Assembly: GCA_001604405.1 (NCBI GenBank)
Contig: LVBL01000025.1
Location: 20,469-78,465, forward strand
Length of the DNA: 57,997 nucleotides
Direction of reading: 5' to 3'
Source: Spirochaetales bacterium Spiro_10
Lineage (GTDB): Bacteria; Spirochaetota; Spirochaetia; Treponematales; Treponemataceae
Under the pieces are notes generated by a model. It did not search any database and was not told the DNA's origin. It saw nothing but the letters and a program-made list of their open reading frames with translations. Positions within the stretch are counted from its first letter, which is position 1. Every line of letters starts with the position of its first letter. This document shows, piece after piece, positions 43,079-52,273 of this stretch. A program made the translations under genes and the position numbers.

Positions 43079-44713
43079 GTGAAAACGCTCAGCGCCGCCA
43101 ATAAGGCGGTATTGATCACCGTGCTCGTTCTTGTCGCGTCGCTCGCCGCGCGCGGCATCTATGCCCTGACAAAGCACGAATGGCATATCGACGAGGGCAT
43201 AACGCTCATGCTCACAAACGGCAACTGGATGCCCGGGCTCGACATGGCCGACCATGACGAATGGCTGACCGGGGCGGACGTCCGCTCGCAGGTGTTTTCG
43301 GCCCGGATCAACCGGATGAAGGCGCCCGAGTTCGGAAACATCGCCGAGGCGACCGCGGCCGACGTCCATCCGCCGCTGTATTACTGGCTCTTCGCCGCGG
43401 CGAGAAAGCTTCTTCCCGGTCATGACGGCATCCCCGCGGGGTACGCGCTCAACGCGATCCTGTTCGCGATCTCCTGCTTCCTCGTCGCGTGGATCGCCTG
43501 GCGCGTCTTTCGGGACCCCTTCGCGCTCGCGGTGTCCCTGTTGCTTTTCGGCTTCTCCTCGGCGACCGCGTCGTTGACCGTTTTTATCCGGATGTACGAA
43601 CTCCTGCAGACGCTGTGCGTCGCGTTTCTCGCCTCCGCCGTGGCGGTGCTCTTTCCCGCGGGGCGGGCCGGCGCCGCCGGTACCGACGCCGGCGGGGGAA
43701 GCGCCGAAAGACGATCCGGTGTCCGCTTCGGCGTATGGGCGGGAATCGCGGGGCTCTTCGCCACGACCTTTCTCGGACTCATGACGCAATACTATTTCGC
43801 CTTCTTCGCCCTGCCCGTGTGCGCCTTCGCGCTCGTGTGGCTTCTCGTCGACCGCCGTCCCGGCGACCTCCTGTGGAGCGTGCTCGCGGTCGTCGTCGCC
43901 GTCTATCTCGCGGACCGCTTCTTCCCCGCGATGCGCGCGCACCTTACCGCCTCGTATCGAGCGAAGCAAAGCGTGCAGAACCTTTCCGCGGGCCTTTCTC
44001 TGGGTTGGCTTTCAAGCCTCGCGGCCTACGCGCGCATCGTCTCGGGCAACCTCGTTCCCCTTTCCGGAATGGCGGCTCTCGTGATCCTGATGATCGTGAA
44101 CCGCGCGAGGGGCTCGTCTCCGCTCGCGTCCGCGACGGAGACCCCGGACGAACAAGCCCGGAGGGCCGCCCTCTCGCCCGCGCTCATCCTTTTTCTCGTG
44201 GTGTTCGCCGTGACCTTCACGGTCATCGCCGTTTCTTCCCCGTACAAAACCGTGCGCTACGTCGCCTCGTTCTTCCCCGCGTACGCGCTCGCGTTCGCCG
44301 CCCTCGCCCTGCGCGTCCTTCCGCTGAGGCAGGCGCGGTTCCTGCTCGCCGCGATCGCCGTCGTCGTCGTCGTTCACGGCGCGCTTCCCTCGAGCCGCCG
44401 CGACTTTCACGAGGACTACCCGACCGGCGAGGCCGCTTTCATGCGCGACGGCAAGCCGCTGATCGTGATGGGAAGCATGGAGGGTACCTGGAAGGTCCCG
44501 CTCGTGTACGTGAACGTCCCGGCGGACAAGCGCATATACTCGACGCGCGCCGCGTTGGACGCCGACGTGACGGCCCGCCTCCGGTCCATCGCCCGATTGT
44601 CGGGCGAGGACGAGGCCTACGCCCTCGTGTGCGATTATATCGGGAGAAAGCCGGATTTCGAGCGTATCGGTTACTACGGGTTCTACGACGTATATCTCGT
44701 GCCGGCCCGCTAA
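43079..44713 (+). CDS. GT39-like integral membrane glycosyltransferase (paralogue 2)
   Basis: A 544-residue membrane protein and tandem relative of the preceding gene. The pairs HIDEGITLMLTNGNW, DVHPPLYYWLFA and FIRMYELLQTLCVAF match HVDEGITLAITNGSW, DVHPPLFYWLFA and FMRMYELLQACCVAF in paralogue 1. The GTG start is supported by GGAGG eight bases upstream. A short Gly-rich linker lies near 196-215 (GTDAGGGSAERR). It probably uses the same lipid-linked donor with a different acceptor. It ends the locus; two small hairpin repeats follow. Confidence 0.8.
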   Translation: MKTLSAANKAVLITVLVLVASLAARGIYALTKHEWHIDEGITLMLTNGNWMPGLDMADHDEWLTGADVRSQVFSARINRMKAPEFGNIAEATAADVHPPLYYWLFAAARKLLPGHDGIPAGYALNAILFAISCFLVAWIAWRVFRDPFALAVSLLLFGFSSATASLTVFIRMYELLQTLCVAFLASAVAVLFPAGRAGAAGTDAGGGSAERRSGVRFGVWAGIAGLFATTFLGLMTQYYFAFFALPVCAFALVWLLVDRRPGDLLWSVLAVVVAVYLADRFFPAMRAHLTASYRAKQSVQNLSAGLSLGWLSSLAAYARIVSGNLVPLSGMAALVILMIVNRARGSSPLASATETPDEQARRAALSPALILFLVVFAVTFTVIAVSSPYKTVRYVASFFPAYALAFAALALRVLPLRQARFLLAAIAVVVVVHGALPSSRRDFHEDYPTGEAAFMRDGKPLIVMGSMEGTWKVPLVYVNVPADKRIYSTRAALDADVTARLRSIARLSGEDEAYALVCDYIGRKPDFERIGYYGFYDVYLVPAR

Positions 44714-44720
44714 GGCGGCC

Positions 44721-44750
44721 CGGGCGTTAGCCCGACCGGGCGTTAGCCCG
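44721..44750. repeat. Two identical 14-base hairpin repeats
   Basis: CGGGCGTTAGCCCG occurs at 44721-44734 and 44737-44750. Each copy can fold as a five-base-pair stem with a GTTA loop. They lie between convergent genes and have no T run on either side. Confidence 0.8.
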
Positions 44751-44761
44751 GCCGCGCGCGA

Positions 44762-47200
44762 TTAACCGAGCGTCGCCTCCACGGTATGCACGCCGTCGGC
44801 GAACCACGGTATCAGGTTGCCCTCGATCTCCTTGCCGTCGACGACGATTCTCGCGACGCCTTTCGAGGCGCCCTTGGGATTCTTTACCGAGATGCGGTAG
44901 GTCGCGCCGCGGCATACGCGCTCGACGGTGAAGCCGTCCCAGGACGTGGGAACGCACGGGTCGAACCGGAGTCCTTCGTGCTCGGGCCTGATGCCGAGGA
45001 TGTACTTCGTGGACGCCTGATATACCCAGCTCGAGGTTCCCGAAAGCCATGAGTTCCGGCCGAGACCGAAGTTCGGATGCTCGTTCGAGAGGATGTTCTG
45101 GGCGTAGCAATACGGCTCGCATTCGTACTCGTCGACGGAATCGTTCTTCGCGGCCGGATTGATGCGCGTATAGTAGTCGAAGGCCTGGTCTCCGTCACCG
45201 AGCATCGTCTCGGCGATGATCGCCCAGGGATTCGGGTGGAGGAATATCCCGCCGTTTTCCTTGGCTCCCGGCGGGTAGGTCGTGACGCCGCCCTTTTGCG
45301 GGTCAAACCCGTTGTATCCCGGCCACGAGAGCTTGATGCCCTTTTCGGTCGCGAGGTGCTTCTTGACCGCGTCCATCGCGGCGCGCGCGCGGCCTCCGCT
45401 CGTCTTGCCGTTGAACGCGAATCCGGAAAGCACGGCCCAGGACTGCCCGTTGAGCCAGAGTTTCCCGAATTCGTTCTTCGCCGAGCCGACGGGTTCGCCC
45501 TTGTCGTCGAAGTAGCGCACGAACCATTCGCCGTCCCAGGCGGTCTCGTTGACTTTCCGCTTCATCTCCGCGTACCAGCCCTCGAAGAGGGCCTTGTTCG
45601 CCTCGTCCTTCCGGAAGGCGCAGAGCTCGGACAGTTCGGCGAGGGCCCAGCCGTAGAGGTTCGCGGTGAAGAGGCTCTCGGCCCCGGCGGGCAGGTTGAC
45701 CGTGTCGTTCCAGTCGGCGAAGCCGAGGAGCGGGAGCCCGTGCTTGCCCGTGTTGCCGTGGGTGAAGGCGACCGCTCTGGCCATGTGCTCCCACACCGTG
45801 CCCGACTCGAGGGGACGCTCCTCCTTGTCCTTTTCGTAAAAGGGGATCGTCTTGTCGAGGAAGGCGTAGTCGCCCGTTTCCTTGAGATAGGCGGATACGG
45901 CGAGCACGATCCAGAGCGCGTCGTCGGAGTAGTAGTGCGGGCGGTCCTCGTATTCCATCGAGTCGCCGCGCCCGGCAACCATGGTCAGGGGGTTGAACTG
46001 GTGATACGCGGAGCCGTCGCGGCTCTGCACGGAAAGGAGCTTTTCCATGAGCTCGCGCGCCTCGTCCGGGATTTGCGCGATCACGCCCATCGTGTCCTGC
46101 GAGGAGTCGCGGTATCCGATGCCGCGGTCGGAACCGTAGCCGAGCTGGTAGAGGGACAGATATCTCGACCAGGTCTTGGTCGTGTAGCACTGGCGCGGGT
46201 TGTGCAGGTTGAGCATGGAGTTGAAGGCGGCGTCGGGCGTCTTGACCTTGATGACCGAGAGGTACCGGTCCCAGAAGGCCTTGAGGTCCGCGAAGGCGGC
46301 GTCCACCTCCGCCTCCGTCTGCCATTTGCCGCAGGCTCCCTCGACCGAAGAGAGGGCGCCGGTCTGGAGGAGCTGGGTGATGACGGAGACGGTTTCGCCG
46401 GGCTGGATGACTCCGAGGTCGAGTTCGATCGCGGCGATCGTGTCTCCGCGCACGGAGTCCTTCGAGGAGAGCCGCTCGTTCCGGAGGGAAAGCGGCTCCC
46501 GCCAGGTTCCGTACTCGTTGTCGCCGAGGAAGCGCTTCCGGTCCGTCTCGTAGGAGCGCGCGGGGCGGTTGGCGACAAGCACATTGACGGCGAAGTCGCG
46601 CTTCATGAAGGCGTAGGCGGCTATGGCCGTTCGTCCGTCCTTCAGGCTCACGCCGGTCGACGTCATGGTTTGCGGAACCCAGTCGGCGTTGGTCAGCTGT
46701 TTGAGCGCGTCGAAGTGGGAGAACTCGACGACCGGAACGAGGTCGACGGCGAGCGGTACGTTGCCCGAGTTCGTCACGCGGTAGCGGCGCACGAGTTCCG
46801 AGCTTCCCCTCGGCACGAAGGCGAGGACGTCGAAGGTGAGGCCGGCCATCCTGGTGATCCAGCGGGTATAGTACATCCCGACGCGGCATTCGAAGGAGTC
46901 GTACTTGCCGAGGCAGGGAACCCAGTACGGGGACACGATCGCGGAGTCAAGCGCGCCTTCTCCCGGTGCCCGGACGCGCGCGTAGGCCGTCTCGCCCTTG
47001 AAGTCGGAGGACGGCATCTGCGGGATGTATTTGGTTATGCGGTTGAGCGCGGGGTCGCCCTTGCACAGCTGGGATCCCCCGGTATGGTCGATAAACCCGC
47101 CGAAGGCGAGCGTGCCGACGTAGTTAACCCACTTTACGGGCGTCCGCGGGTTCGTGATCACATACTCGCGCTCCGCGTCGTTGAAATGTCCGTATTCCAT
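44762..47200 (-). CDS. GH94 glycoside phosphorylase, possibly chitobiose-type
   Basis: An 812-residue GH94 phosphorylase: GHFNDAEREYVITNPRTP and KWVNYVG at the start, GIGYRDSSQDTMG, YHQFNPL, and LGFADWNDTVNLP with the general acid Asp496. KENGGIFLHPNPWA and GTSSWVYQASTKYILGI lie near the C-terminus. The last 100 residues (DPCVPTSWDGF, RGATYRISVKNP) resemble chitobiose phosphorylase more than the cellobiose enzyme at 37307, and the nearby nagB would suit an amino-sugar product. The substrate is still unproven. It has GGAGGAA before the ATG and its own promoter, which carries the same operator-like motif as the other GH94 gene. Its end faces the glycosyltransferase locus. Confidence 0.85.
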   Translation of the reverse strand: MEYGHFNDAEREYVITNPRTPVKWVNYVGTLAFGGFIDHTGGSQLCKGDPALNRITKYIPQMPSSDFKGETAYARVRAPGEGALDSAIVSPYWVPCLGKYDSFECRVGMYYTRWITRMAGLTFDVLAFVPRGSSELVRRYRVTNSGNVPLAVDLVPVVEFSHFDALKQLTNADWVPQTMTSTGVSLKDGRTAIAAYAFMKRDFAVNVLVANRPARSYETDRKRFLGDNEYGTWREPLSLRNERLSSKDSVRGDTIAAIELDLGVIQPGETVSVITQLLQTGALSSVEGACGKWQTEAEVDAAFADLKAFWDRYLSVIKVKTPDAAFNSMLNLHNPRQCYTTKTWSRYLSLYQLGYGSDRGIGYRDSSQDTMGVIAQIPDEARELMEKLLSVQSRDGSAYHQFNPLTMVAGRGDSMEYEDRPHYYSDDALWIVLAVSAYLKETGDYAFLDKTIPFYEKDKEERPLESGTVWEHMARAVAFTHGNTGKHGLPLLGFADWNDTVNLPAGAESLFTANLYGWALAELSELCAFRKDEANKALFEGWYAEMKRKVNETAWDGEWFVRYFDDKGEPVGSAKNEFGKLWLNGQSWAVLSGFAFNGKTSGGRARAAMDAVKKHLATEKGIKLSWPGYNGFDPQKGGVTTYPPGAKENGGIFLHPNPWAIIAETMLGDGDQAFDYYTRINPAAKNDSVDEYECEPYCYAQNILSNEHPNFGLGRNSWLSGTSSWVYQASTKYILGIRPEHEGLRFDPCVPTSWDGFTVERVCRGATYRISVKNPKGASKGVARIVVDGKEIEGNLIPWFADGVHTVEATLG

Positions 47201-47213
47201 CTATGCTTCCTCC

Positions 47214-47231
47214 GTTAGTTTCTGTTATCAA
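47214..47231. promoter_or_regulatory. Operator candidate at the second GH94 gene
   Basis: GTTAGTT-N7-TCAA, the same core and spacing as at 37271-37288. It overlaps the predicted transcription start near 47229. Confidence 0.5.
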
Positions 47232-47235
47232 CAAA

Positions 47236-47264
47236 ATAATACAGGTTTTTACGGTTCTCCGCAA
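47236..47264 (-). promoter_or_regulatory. Promoter of the second GH94 gene
   Basis: TTGCGG, 17 bases and TATTAT on the minus strand. The leader of about 28 bases contains GGAGGAA before the ATG at 47200. Confidence 0.6.
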
Positions 47265-47269
47265 GCAAT

Positions 47270-47300
47270 AAAAACGCCATTGGAGGCGTGTCCAATGGCG
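47270..47300 (-). terminator. Intrinsic terminator after the chemoreceptor gene
   Basis: On the minus strand CGCCATTGGA, a six-base loop and TCCAATGGCG are followed by TTTTTATT. It closes the CNNM-RCK-chemoreceptor operon. Confidence 0.88.
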
Positions 47301-47347
47301 CTGTCAATCCGACCGTCGCCCTCCTTCGGGGGAGCCGCCGGTGTTTT

Positions 47348-49531
47348 CTAGAGTTTGAACCTTTCGGTCAGTTCGGTTAGTGACCGGACCGCGACGGCGT
47401 TTTTCTCGGTCACGCCCGCTATCTCCCCGATGGCCTCCCCGATCGCGTCGCTCGAGCGCGCGATGTCCTGCGTGCTCTTCTGTACCTTGAGCGAGTTCTC
47501 CTCGAGCCGCGACATCTCCTTGAGGATCATGTCGGCGCCCTGGTTCATCTCGAGCGAACCGTCCCTTATCTGCACGGTGATGTTCTGTATCTCGTCCAGG
47601 GCCTCGAGCACCTGCCGGCTGCCCTCGGTCTGTTCCTTCATGGCCATGCGGATTTCCTGCACGAGGCCGTTGGCTTCCTTGATCTGCGTCGTGACCGAGG
47701 TGAACGCGCTGTCGGCCACGGCCGACGCCTCGACGATCGTCGCGATCGTGTTGACCGCGTTGCGGAGCTCCGTCTCGATGAGCTTCGACTGCTCGGCCGA
47801 GCTCTCCGCGAGCTTTCGTATCTCGTCCGACACGACCGAGAAACCCTTTCCCGCGTCGCCCGCGTGCGCGGCCTCGATGGCTGCGTTCATCGCGAGGAGG
47901 TTCGTCTGGCTCGCGATGGAATCGATTATCTCGTTCGTCTCGAGGAGGTGCTCGGACTGGCTGGACACGCTCTTCACGAGCTCGATGACGTTTTGCATGC
48001 TGTCGCGCCCGCTGTTCGCGGCCGCAAGGAGGGCGTCGAAACCCGCGCCCGCGCGGTCGAGGTTCGTCGATATCGAGTTGATGTTGGATACCATCTGCTG
48101 TATGGCCGCCGACGACTCGGTGACGCTGGCCGACTGGCCCTCGATCTGCTGGGAGAGGCTCTCGATGTTCTTCGCTATCTCGTGGATGGTGGAGGAGGTC
48201 TCCGTGACGCTCGCGCTCTGCTCCTCGGTCTGGAAGTTGAGGTCCGAGACGTTCGTCGAGATCGCCTCGATGTCGCCCCTTATGCCCGACGCCCGGTCGT
48301 GGAGCTCCCGGGAAAGCGCGCCCATGCTCGTCGCCTCGTTCCTGACGAGCGATATCATCCCGTGAAGCGTCTCGATGAATTTGTTGAAGTAGTGGCCGAC
48401 CTCGGTCGTCTCGTCCTTCCCTTCAAGCTGGAGCCGGTAGGTGAGGTCCCCGGAGCCCTCCGCGATGTCCTTGAGGGTTTCGGCCGTCTTCTTGAGCGGC
48501 TTTGCCAGGCGCCCGCCGAGGAGCGCGGATACCGCCAGCACGACCACGAGCGTGATCGCGGAGATGGCGTAGATCGTTCGCCACATGGTGTTGGTGGCCA
48601 CGAAGAGGTCGTCGTCGGGAACGGCGAGCAGGACGGTATAGTTCGTGCCCGAGACGCGCGCGCCCGCCATGTGCCACTCTTTCCCGTCATCCGGGTTCGT
48701 AAGGGCTACGAAATGCGCGTCAGATCCCTCAAGCTCGAGGTGCGCGCGCCTGAAGGCCTCGGGGAGCATGTCCGTCGTGGTCTCCTCTTCGCTTGTGAAG
48801 GCGTACTCCTTGAAGCGTCCGTCGCTCGGATCGTTCTTGCGGAGGGACACGAGGGCGCCGCTTTCGCTTACGAGGGCGAATACCGCGTTGTGTCCCATCT
48901 TGTTTGCAAGCTCCAGCGTGGCCGAATCGAGAACCCGTTCGATGGCCGTAGAGCCGATGGTCGCTGCAAAGACGCCTGCCGGAGCGGCCCTTCCGGGTAT
49001 GCTCGCCGCGATGACGATCTGTTTCTTCCCCGTCGATTTGGACAGATTGGGATCGGAGACGTAGAGGATCCGCGCGTTTCCCGAATTCTTCACGAGTGTA
49101 CGCTGGAAATATTCCCGCGAGGTGAGGGAAAGCGGGGCGGCGGCAGGATTCGAGTTTTTCTCGGTTACGAGCCCTCCTCGCGCGGGATTCCCGTCGTTGT
49201 CGGACCGGTAGTACGAACCGTCCCTGCGGATGAGGAGGAATGAATCAATGAGGACGCTGTTGTCCGCGATCGTCTCGAGAACCGGGTCCATCGCAGCCCA
49301 ATCGAGCTTTTTCGCGTCAGGATGTTCTGAGTAGGAAAGCACGTATCCCGAGGCGCTCATGAAGAAGGCCGATACGTTTCCCGCAAGGTTGCCGGAGAAC
49401 TCCGAGAGGTTGGCGATCGCTGTGTTCCTGATGATCTGTCCCGAACTGAGTATGATGAAGGTCATGCCGCTCGCAAAGGGAAGAATAGCCAGCACTATGA
49501 ACACTATTCCCAGTTTTTTACCCAGTTTCAC
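47348..49531 (-). CDS. Methyl-accepting chemotaxis protein
   Basis: A 727-residue chemoreceptor. One transmembrane helix (about 9-31) precedes a periplasmic dCache-type sensor domain (to about residue 318); a second helix ([20 protein letters not shown]) follows. Next come a HAMP region and a long coiled-coil signalling domain. The conserved tip is [25 protein letters not shown], which binds CheA and CheW. Several Gln/Glu pairs in [10 protein letters not shown] segments are likely methylation sites. There is no C-terminal CheR-binding pentapeptide. The start is GTG with a weak AAGG site. It lies 24 bases behind the RCK gene, so it is probably in the same operon; the ligand is unknown. Confidence 0.95.
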   Translation of the reverse strand: MKLGKKLGIVFIVLAILPFASGMTFIILSSGQIIRNTAIANLSEFSGNLAGNVSAFFMSASGYVLSYSEHPDAKKLDWAAMDPVLETIADNSVLIDSFLLIRRDGSYYRSDNDGNPARGGLVTEKNSNPAAAPLSLTSREYFQRTLVKNSGNARILYVSDPNLSKSTGKKQIVIAASIPGRAAPAGVFAATIGSTAIERVLDSATLELANKMGHNAVFALVSESGALVSLRKNDPSDGRFKEYAFTSEEETTTDMLPEAFRRAHLELEGSDAHFVALTNPDDGKEWHMAGARVSGTNYTVLLAVPDDDLFVATNTMWRTIYAISAITLVVVLAVSALLGGRLAKPLKKTAETLKDIAEGSGDLTYRLQLEGKDETTEVGHYFNKFIETLHGMISLVRNEATSMGALSRELHDRASGIRGDIEAISTNVSDLNFQTEEQSASVTETSSTIHEIAKNIESLSQQIEGQSASVTESSAAIQQMVSNINSISTNLDRAGAGFDALLAAANSGRDSMQNVIELVKSVSSQSEHLLETNEIIDSIASQTNLLAMNAAIEAAHAGDAGKGFSVVSDEIRKLAESSAEQSKLIETELRNAVNTIATIVEASAVADSAFTSVTTQIKEANGLVQEIRMAMKEQTEGSRQVLEALDEIQNITVQIRDGSLEMNQGADMILKEMSRLEENSLKVQKSTQDIARSSDAIGEAIGEIAGVTEKNAVAVRSLTELTERFKL

Positions 49532-49555
49532 CTTGTGTACCGCCTGTATCCCGTG

Positions 49556-51001
49556 TCAGTTTTCGTCCGCGAGGACGACGATCCGGTCGAAATGACCGAA
49601 CCGTTCCTTAGCGGCCTTGGACGGGTTGATGACCGGGGCAGTCTCCCCGTTCCGTATATACCCGATGGCCGTTTCACCCTTTCGTTTCGCTGACTCAAGT
49701 ATAGTGTAGAAGTCGCACGGTTTGTCCAATACCACGTAATTTTCGACCGGTTTGAGGTATATTTCCGCCCCGACCGGCGAGGTTATCTCGTTTATAACCC
49801 CCGAAAGCTCCGGGTTGAGCGCGAGTTGCGCGAGAATGCGGAAGACGAGCGTGACCGGAAGTACGTCCTCGAGCCCGTCTTCCTCGCCCGGTTTCCATGA
49901 TACGGCCGTCAGGTTGTTGACGAAGCCGCGCGTCGCGAGCGCCGTCCGTACCGCGGAGAGGCGCTCGACCGCGGAACCGTCTCCGTTCTCCGCGGTCCCC
50001 GGGATGACGAGGTTTTCCCAGTATTCCCAGGGGATTGTGTCGAGGAAGCCGTCGTCCGCGCAGGATCCGGCGAGCCCGGTCAGGGAGAGGTTCTCGAAAC
50101 GGGGCAGACCGCCAAGTTCCCCGGCGCCCTCGCCGGTCACGCCCGCTATCGAATCCTTGTGGGAGTATTTGTTGATCTCCCCGAGAATCCCCGGACAGAG
50201 GCGGTTCCACCCGAGAAAGAGATACGATTCCTGTTTCATGGTCGAGATTCCCTCGCGCGATATGGAGGACTCGTCGGGAACCGGAAGGATCGCCGGATTC
50301 ATCATTACGTCCGAAAGCGAGTGGGCCAGGATGACGAGTTCGTCGTCGGGGCCGATTTCCTCCGTCATGGGCGGATTGAGCGTCGTTTTTCCGCTTCGCC
50401 GTATCCCGACCGGGCATGCGTTCGCGAAGGCCCTTAGAGACCGGCTGAAGGTCGTGCCCGAAAGGGCGCGTCCCGGCAGGAAGTAGAAGTCGTTTCCGTG
50501 GAACGAGAGGAGTTCCCGATAGACGCGTGCGAGTCCCCGCTGGCGCGCCGATTGGGCGATGATCCGCGTGAAGATGTCCTCGACGCAGTGGAGGAACGCG
50601 CCTTCATTGCCCGCACCGGCTTCGTCCTGCCTGCCGGTAACGGTAATCGGCGCGTCCTTTTTTGGCCTCGCGCGGGGTTCAAGAAGGGCCTGCCGTATGG
50701 TCCGCGTCTCGCCCTCGCCGTCATCCGCGCCGTACGAGTTTACGAGGATGACGTCCGCCGCGCGCGCGCCTGCCTTTTCGAGCACCGCGGGGTCCGTCGG
50801 ATCGCCCCTGACGAAGGAGACGCCCTTGCGCGGGCCGAGCCGCCGTTCGGTTGCCTCGCCGACAACCGCCGTCACGGAGCCGATCCGGGAGTTGCCGTAT
50901 ACGGGCCCCTTCGCCCCGAGAAGCTCGAGGATCACCGTGTCGTTGAACGGGGAACTCCCCGCGACCAGTACGGCCAAGTCCTTTTTCTGGTGGTATCGCA
51001 T
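49556..51001 (-). CDS. CASTOR/POLLUX-type RCK protein lacking a pore domain
   Basis: A 481-residue protein matching the cytosolic tandem RCK part of CASTOR/POLLUX ion channels: FVRGDPTDPAVLEKAGARAADVIL, GLARVYRELLSFHGNDFYFLPG, CPVGIRRSGKTTLNPPM, and a second Rossmann start at SYLFLGWNRLCPGILGEI. The normal GWN in the first Rossmann fold is replaced by VAGSS. No transmembrane segment precedes it, so there is no pore in this polypeptide. AAAAGGAG lies before the ATG, and the gene is three bases behind a CNNM gene. It may regulate a channel or transporter encoded elsewhere, or the CNNM proteins. The family call is good; the role is inferred. Confidence 0.75.
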   Translation of the reverse strand: MRYHQKKDLAVLVAGSSPFNDTVILELLGAKGPVYGNSRIGSVTAVVGEATERRLGPRKGVSFVRGDPTDPAVLEKAGARAADVILVNSYGADDGEGETRTIRQALLEPRARPKKDAPITVTGRQDEAGAGNEGAFLHCVEDIFTRIIAQSARQRGLARVYRELLSFHGNDFYFLPGRALSGTTFSRSLRAFANACPVGIRRSGKTTLNPPMTEEIGPDDELVILAHSLSDVMMNPAILPVPDESSISREGISTMKQESYLFLGWNRLCPGILGEINKYSHKDSIAGVTGEGAGELGGLPRFENLSLTGLAGSCADDGFLDTIPWEYWENLVIPGTAENGDGSAVERLSAVRTALATRGFVNNLTAVSWKPGEEDGLEDVLPVTLVFRILAQLALNPELSGVINEITSPVGAEIYLKPVENYVVLDKPCDFYTILESAKRKGETAIGYIRNGETAPVINPSKAAKERFGHFDRIVVLADEN

Positions 51002-51004
51002 CGT

Positions 51005-52273
51005 CTACTCCTTTTCGGAAACCGTGATATCGAGCCGTTGTATGGTTCGCGGGCCCCGCTCGATAACCCTGAACAGGAGGGCCCCGTCGCGGACCGACTC
51101 GCCCCTGTCGGGAAGGCGCCCGGCCCGCTCCATGACGTATCCCCCGACCGTTTCGTAGAAGCGGGAGTCGAGCGACAGCTTCATGAGGGCGTTCAGGTCG
51201 TCGAGCCGTAGATTCCCGGGCACCTTTATGTGCCGGGGACCGAGCACCTTCACGAGCTCGCGCGGATGCTCGGCGTCGACGTCGAACTCGTCGCGGATGC
51301 CGCCGATTATGCTCGCTATCGCGTCGTCCATCGTGACGAGCCCGGCGGTGGCTCCGTGCTCGTCGACGACGACGGCCATGTTGAGCGATGCCCGCTTCAG
51401 CTCCGTCACCAGGTCCCGTGCCGTCATGTTTTCCGGAACGTGGAGGATCTTTCGCGCGAGGCCTTTCGCGCGGGCCGTCTCGCCGGCCTCGCGCGCGAAA
51501 AGCGCGTCCTTGAAGTGGACCATGCCCACGATCCTGTCCTGCGTCCCGCTGAAGACCGGCATGCGCGAATAGCCGCATTTGGCGAAGGCCGCGGAGATTT
51601 CTCCGAGATCGGCGTCGGCGCGGATGGCCGCGATGGCCGTGCGCGGCGTCATGATCTCCCTGACCGTCTTGGTGGAGAAGTCGACGGCGCGGGCGAGGAG
51701 CCTGTGCTCGCTTTCGCCGAGCGCGCCGTCGCGCTTGCCCGCGTCCATCATGAGGCGCAGTTCGTCCTCCGTGAGACGCGACGCGTCCGCCGGGAAGACC
51801 CTCGCGAGAAGGCGCGCGAAGGCCGCGTTCGCACCCGAGAACACGGCGACGGCCGGCTTCGTAAGCGTCCGCGTCGCCGCCATGAGCGGCGCGAGGGCGC
51901 GCGCGGCGCGCGCCGGGTCCTCCGACGCGAGCGTTTTGGGCACGATCTCGCCGAAGACGAGGATGATCGCGGTCATGGCGGCCGCCGCCACGAGGGCGCC
52001 ACCTTCCCGCGACGCGTCCATTCCGATGGCCGTCGCGAGGCTCGCCGCCCCGATGTTGACGACGTTGTTTCCGACGAGGAGCGCGGTGACCGTGGCGTCC
52101 CGTCCGTCGATCAGCGCGACGACCGCCTTGTCCTTCTTGTCCTTGCTCTTGCGAAGCGCGCGCGAGCTGGTCCTGCTGATGGAGGTGATGGCGGTTTCCG
52201 CCGCCGAGAAGAGGGCGGAACAGAGTACGAGGACGGCGAGGCCGGATGTTGCGGCGATCTGGGCGGGGCTCAC
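51005..52273 (-). CDS. CNNM/HlyC-CorC family transport protein (paralogue 2)
   Basis: A 422-residue protein with a DUF21 membrane domain (about 1-180, including SAAETAITSISR, LVGNNVVNIGA and FGEIVPKTLA). Two CBS domains follow (about 195-320: VREIMTPRTAI, YSRMPVFSG, VVDEHGATAGLVTMDD). The C-terminal CorC/HlyC domain is about 335-415 (DSRFYETVGGYVMERAG). Relatives mediate magnesium or cobalt efflux or regulate such transport. It overlaps the next upstream gene, its paralogue, by four bases and precedes the RCK gene by three bases. Confidence 0.93.
   Translation of the reverse strand: MSPAQIAATSGLAVLVLCSALFSAAETAITSISRTSSRALRKSKDKKDKAVVALIDGRDATVTALLVGNNVVNIGAASLATAIGMDASREGGALVAAAAMTAIILVFGEIVPKTLASEDPARAARALAPLMAATRTLTKPAVAVFSGANAAFARLLARVFPADASRLTEDELRLMMDAGKRDGALGESEHRLLARAVDFSTKTVREIMTPRTAIAAIRADADLGEISAAFAKCGYSRMPVFSGTQDRIVGMVHFKDALFAREAGETARAKGLARKILHVPENMTARDLVTELKRASLNMAVVVDEHGATAGLVTMDDAIASIIGGIRDEFDVDAEHPRELVKVLGPRHIKVPGNLRLDDLNALMKLSLDSRFYETVGGYVMERAGRLPDRGESVRDGALLFRVIERGPRTIQRLDITVSEKE

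Noticed and set aside
41332-44713. The two GT39-like genes as one gene split by a frameshift
   Set aside because: Each has its own start, ribosome binding site and complete set of motifs in the same order, so they are tandem paralogues.
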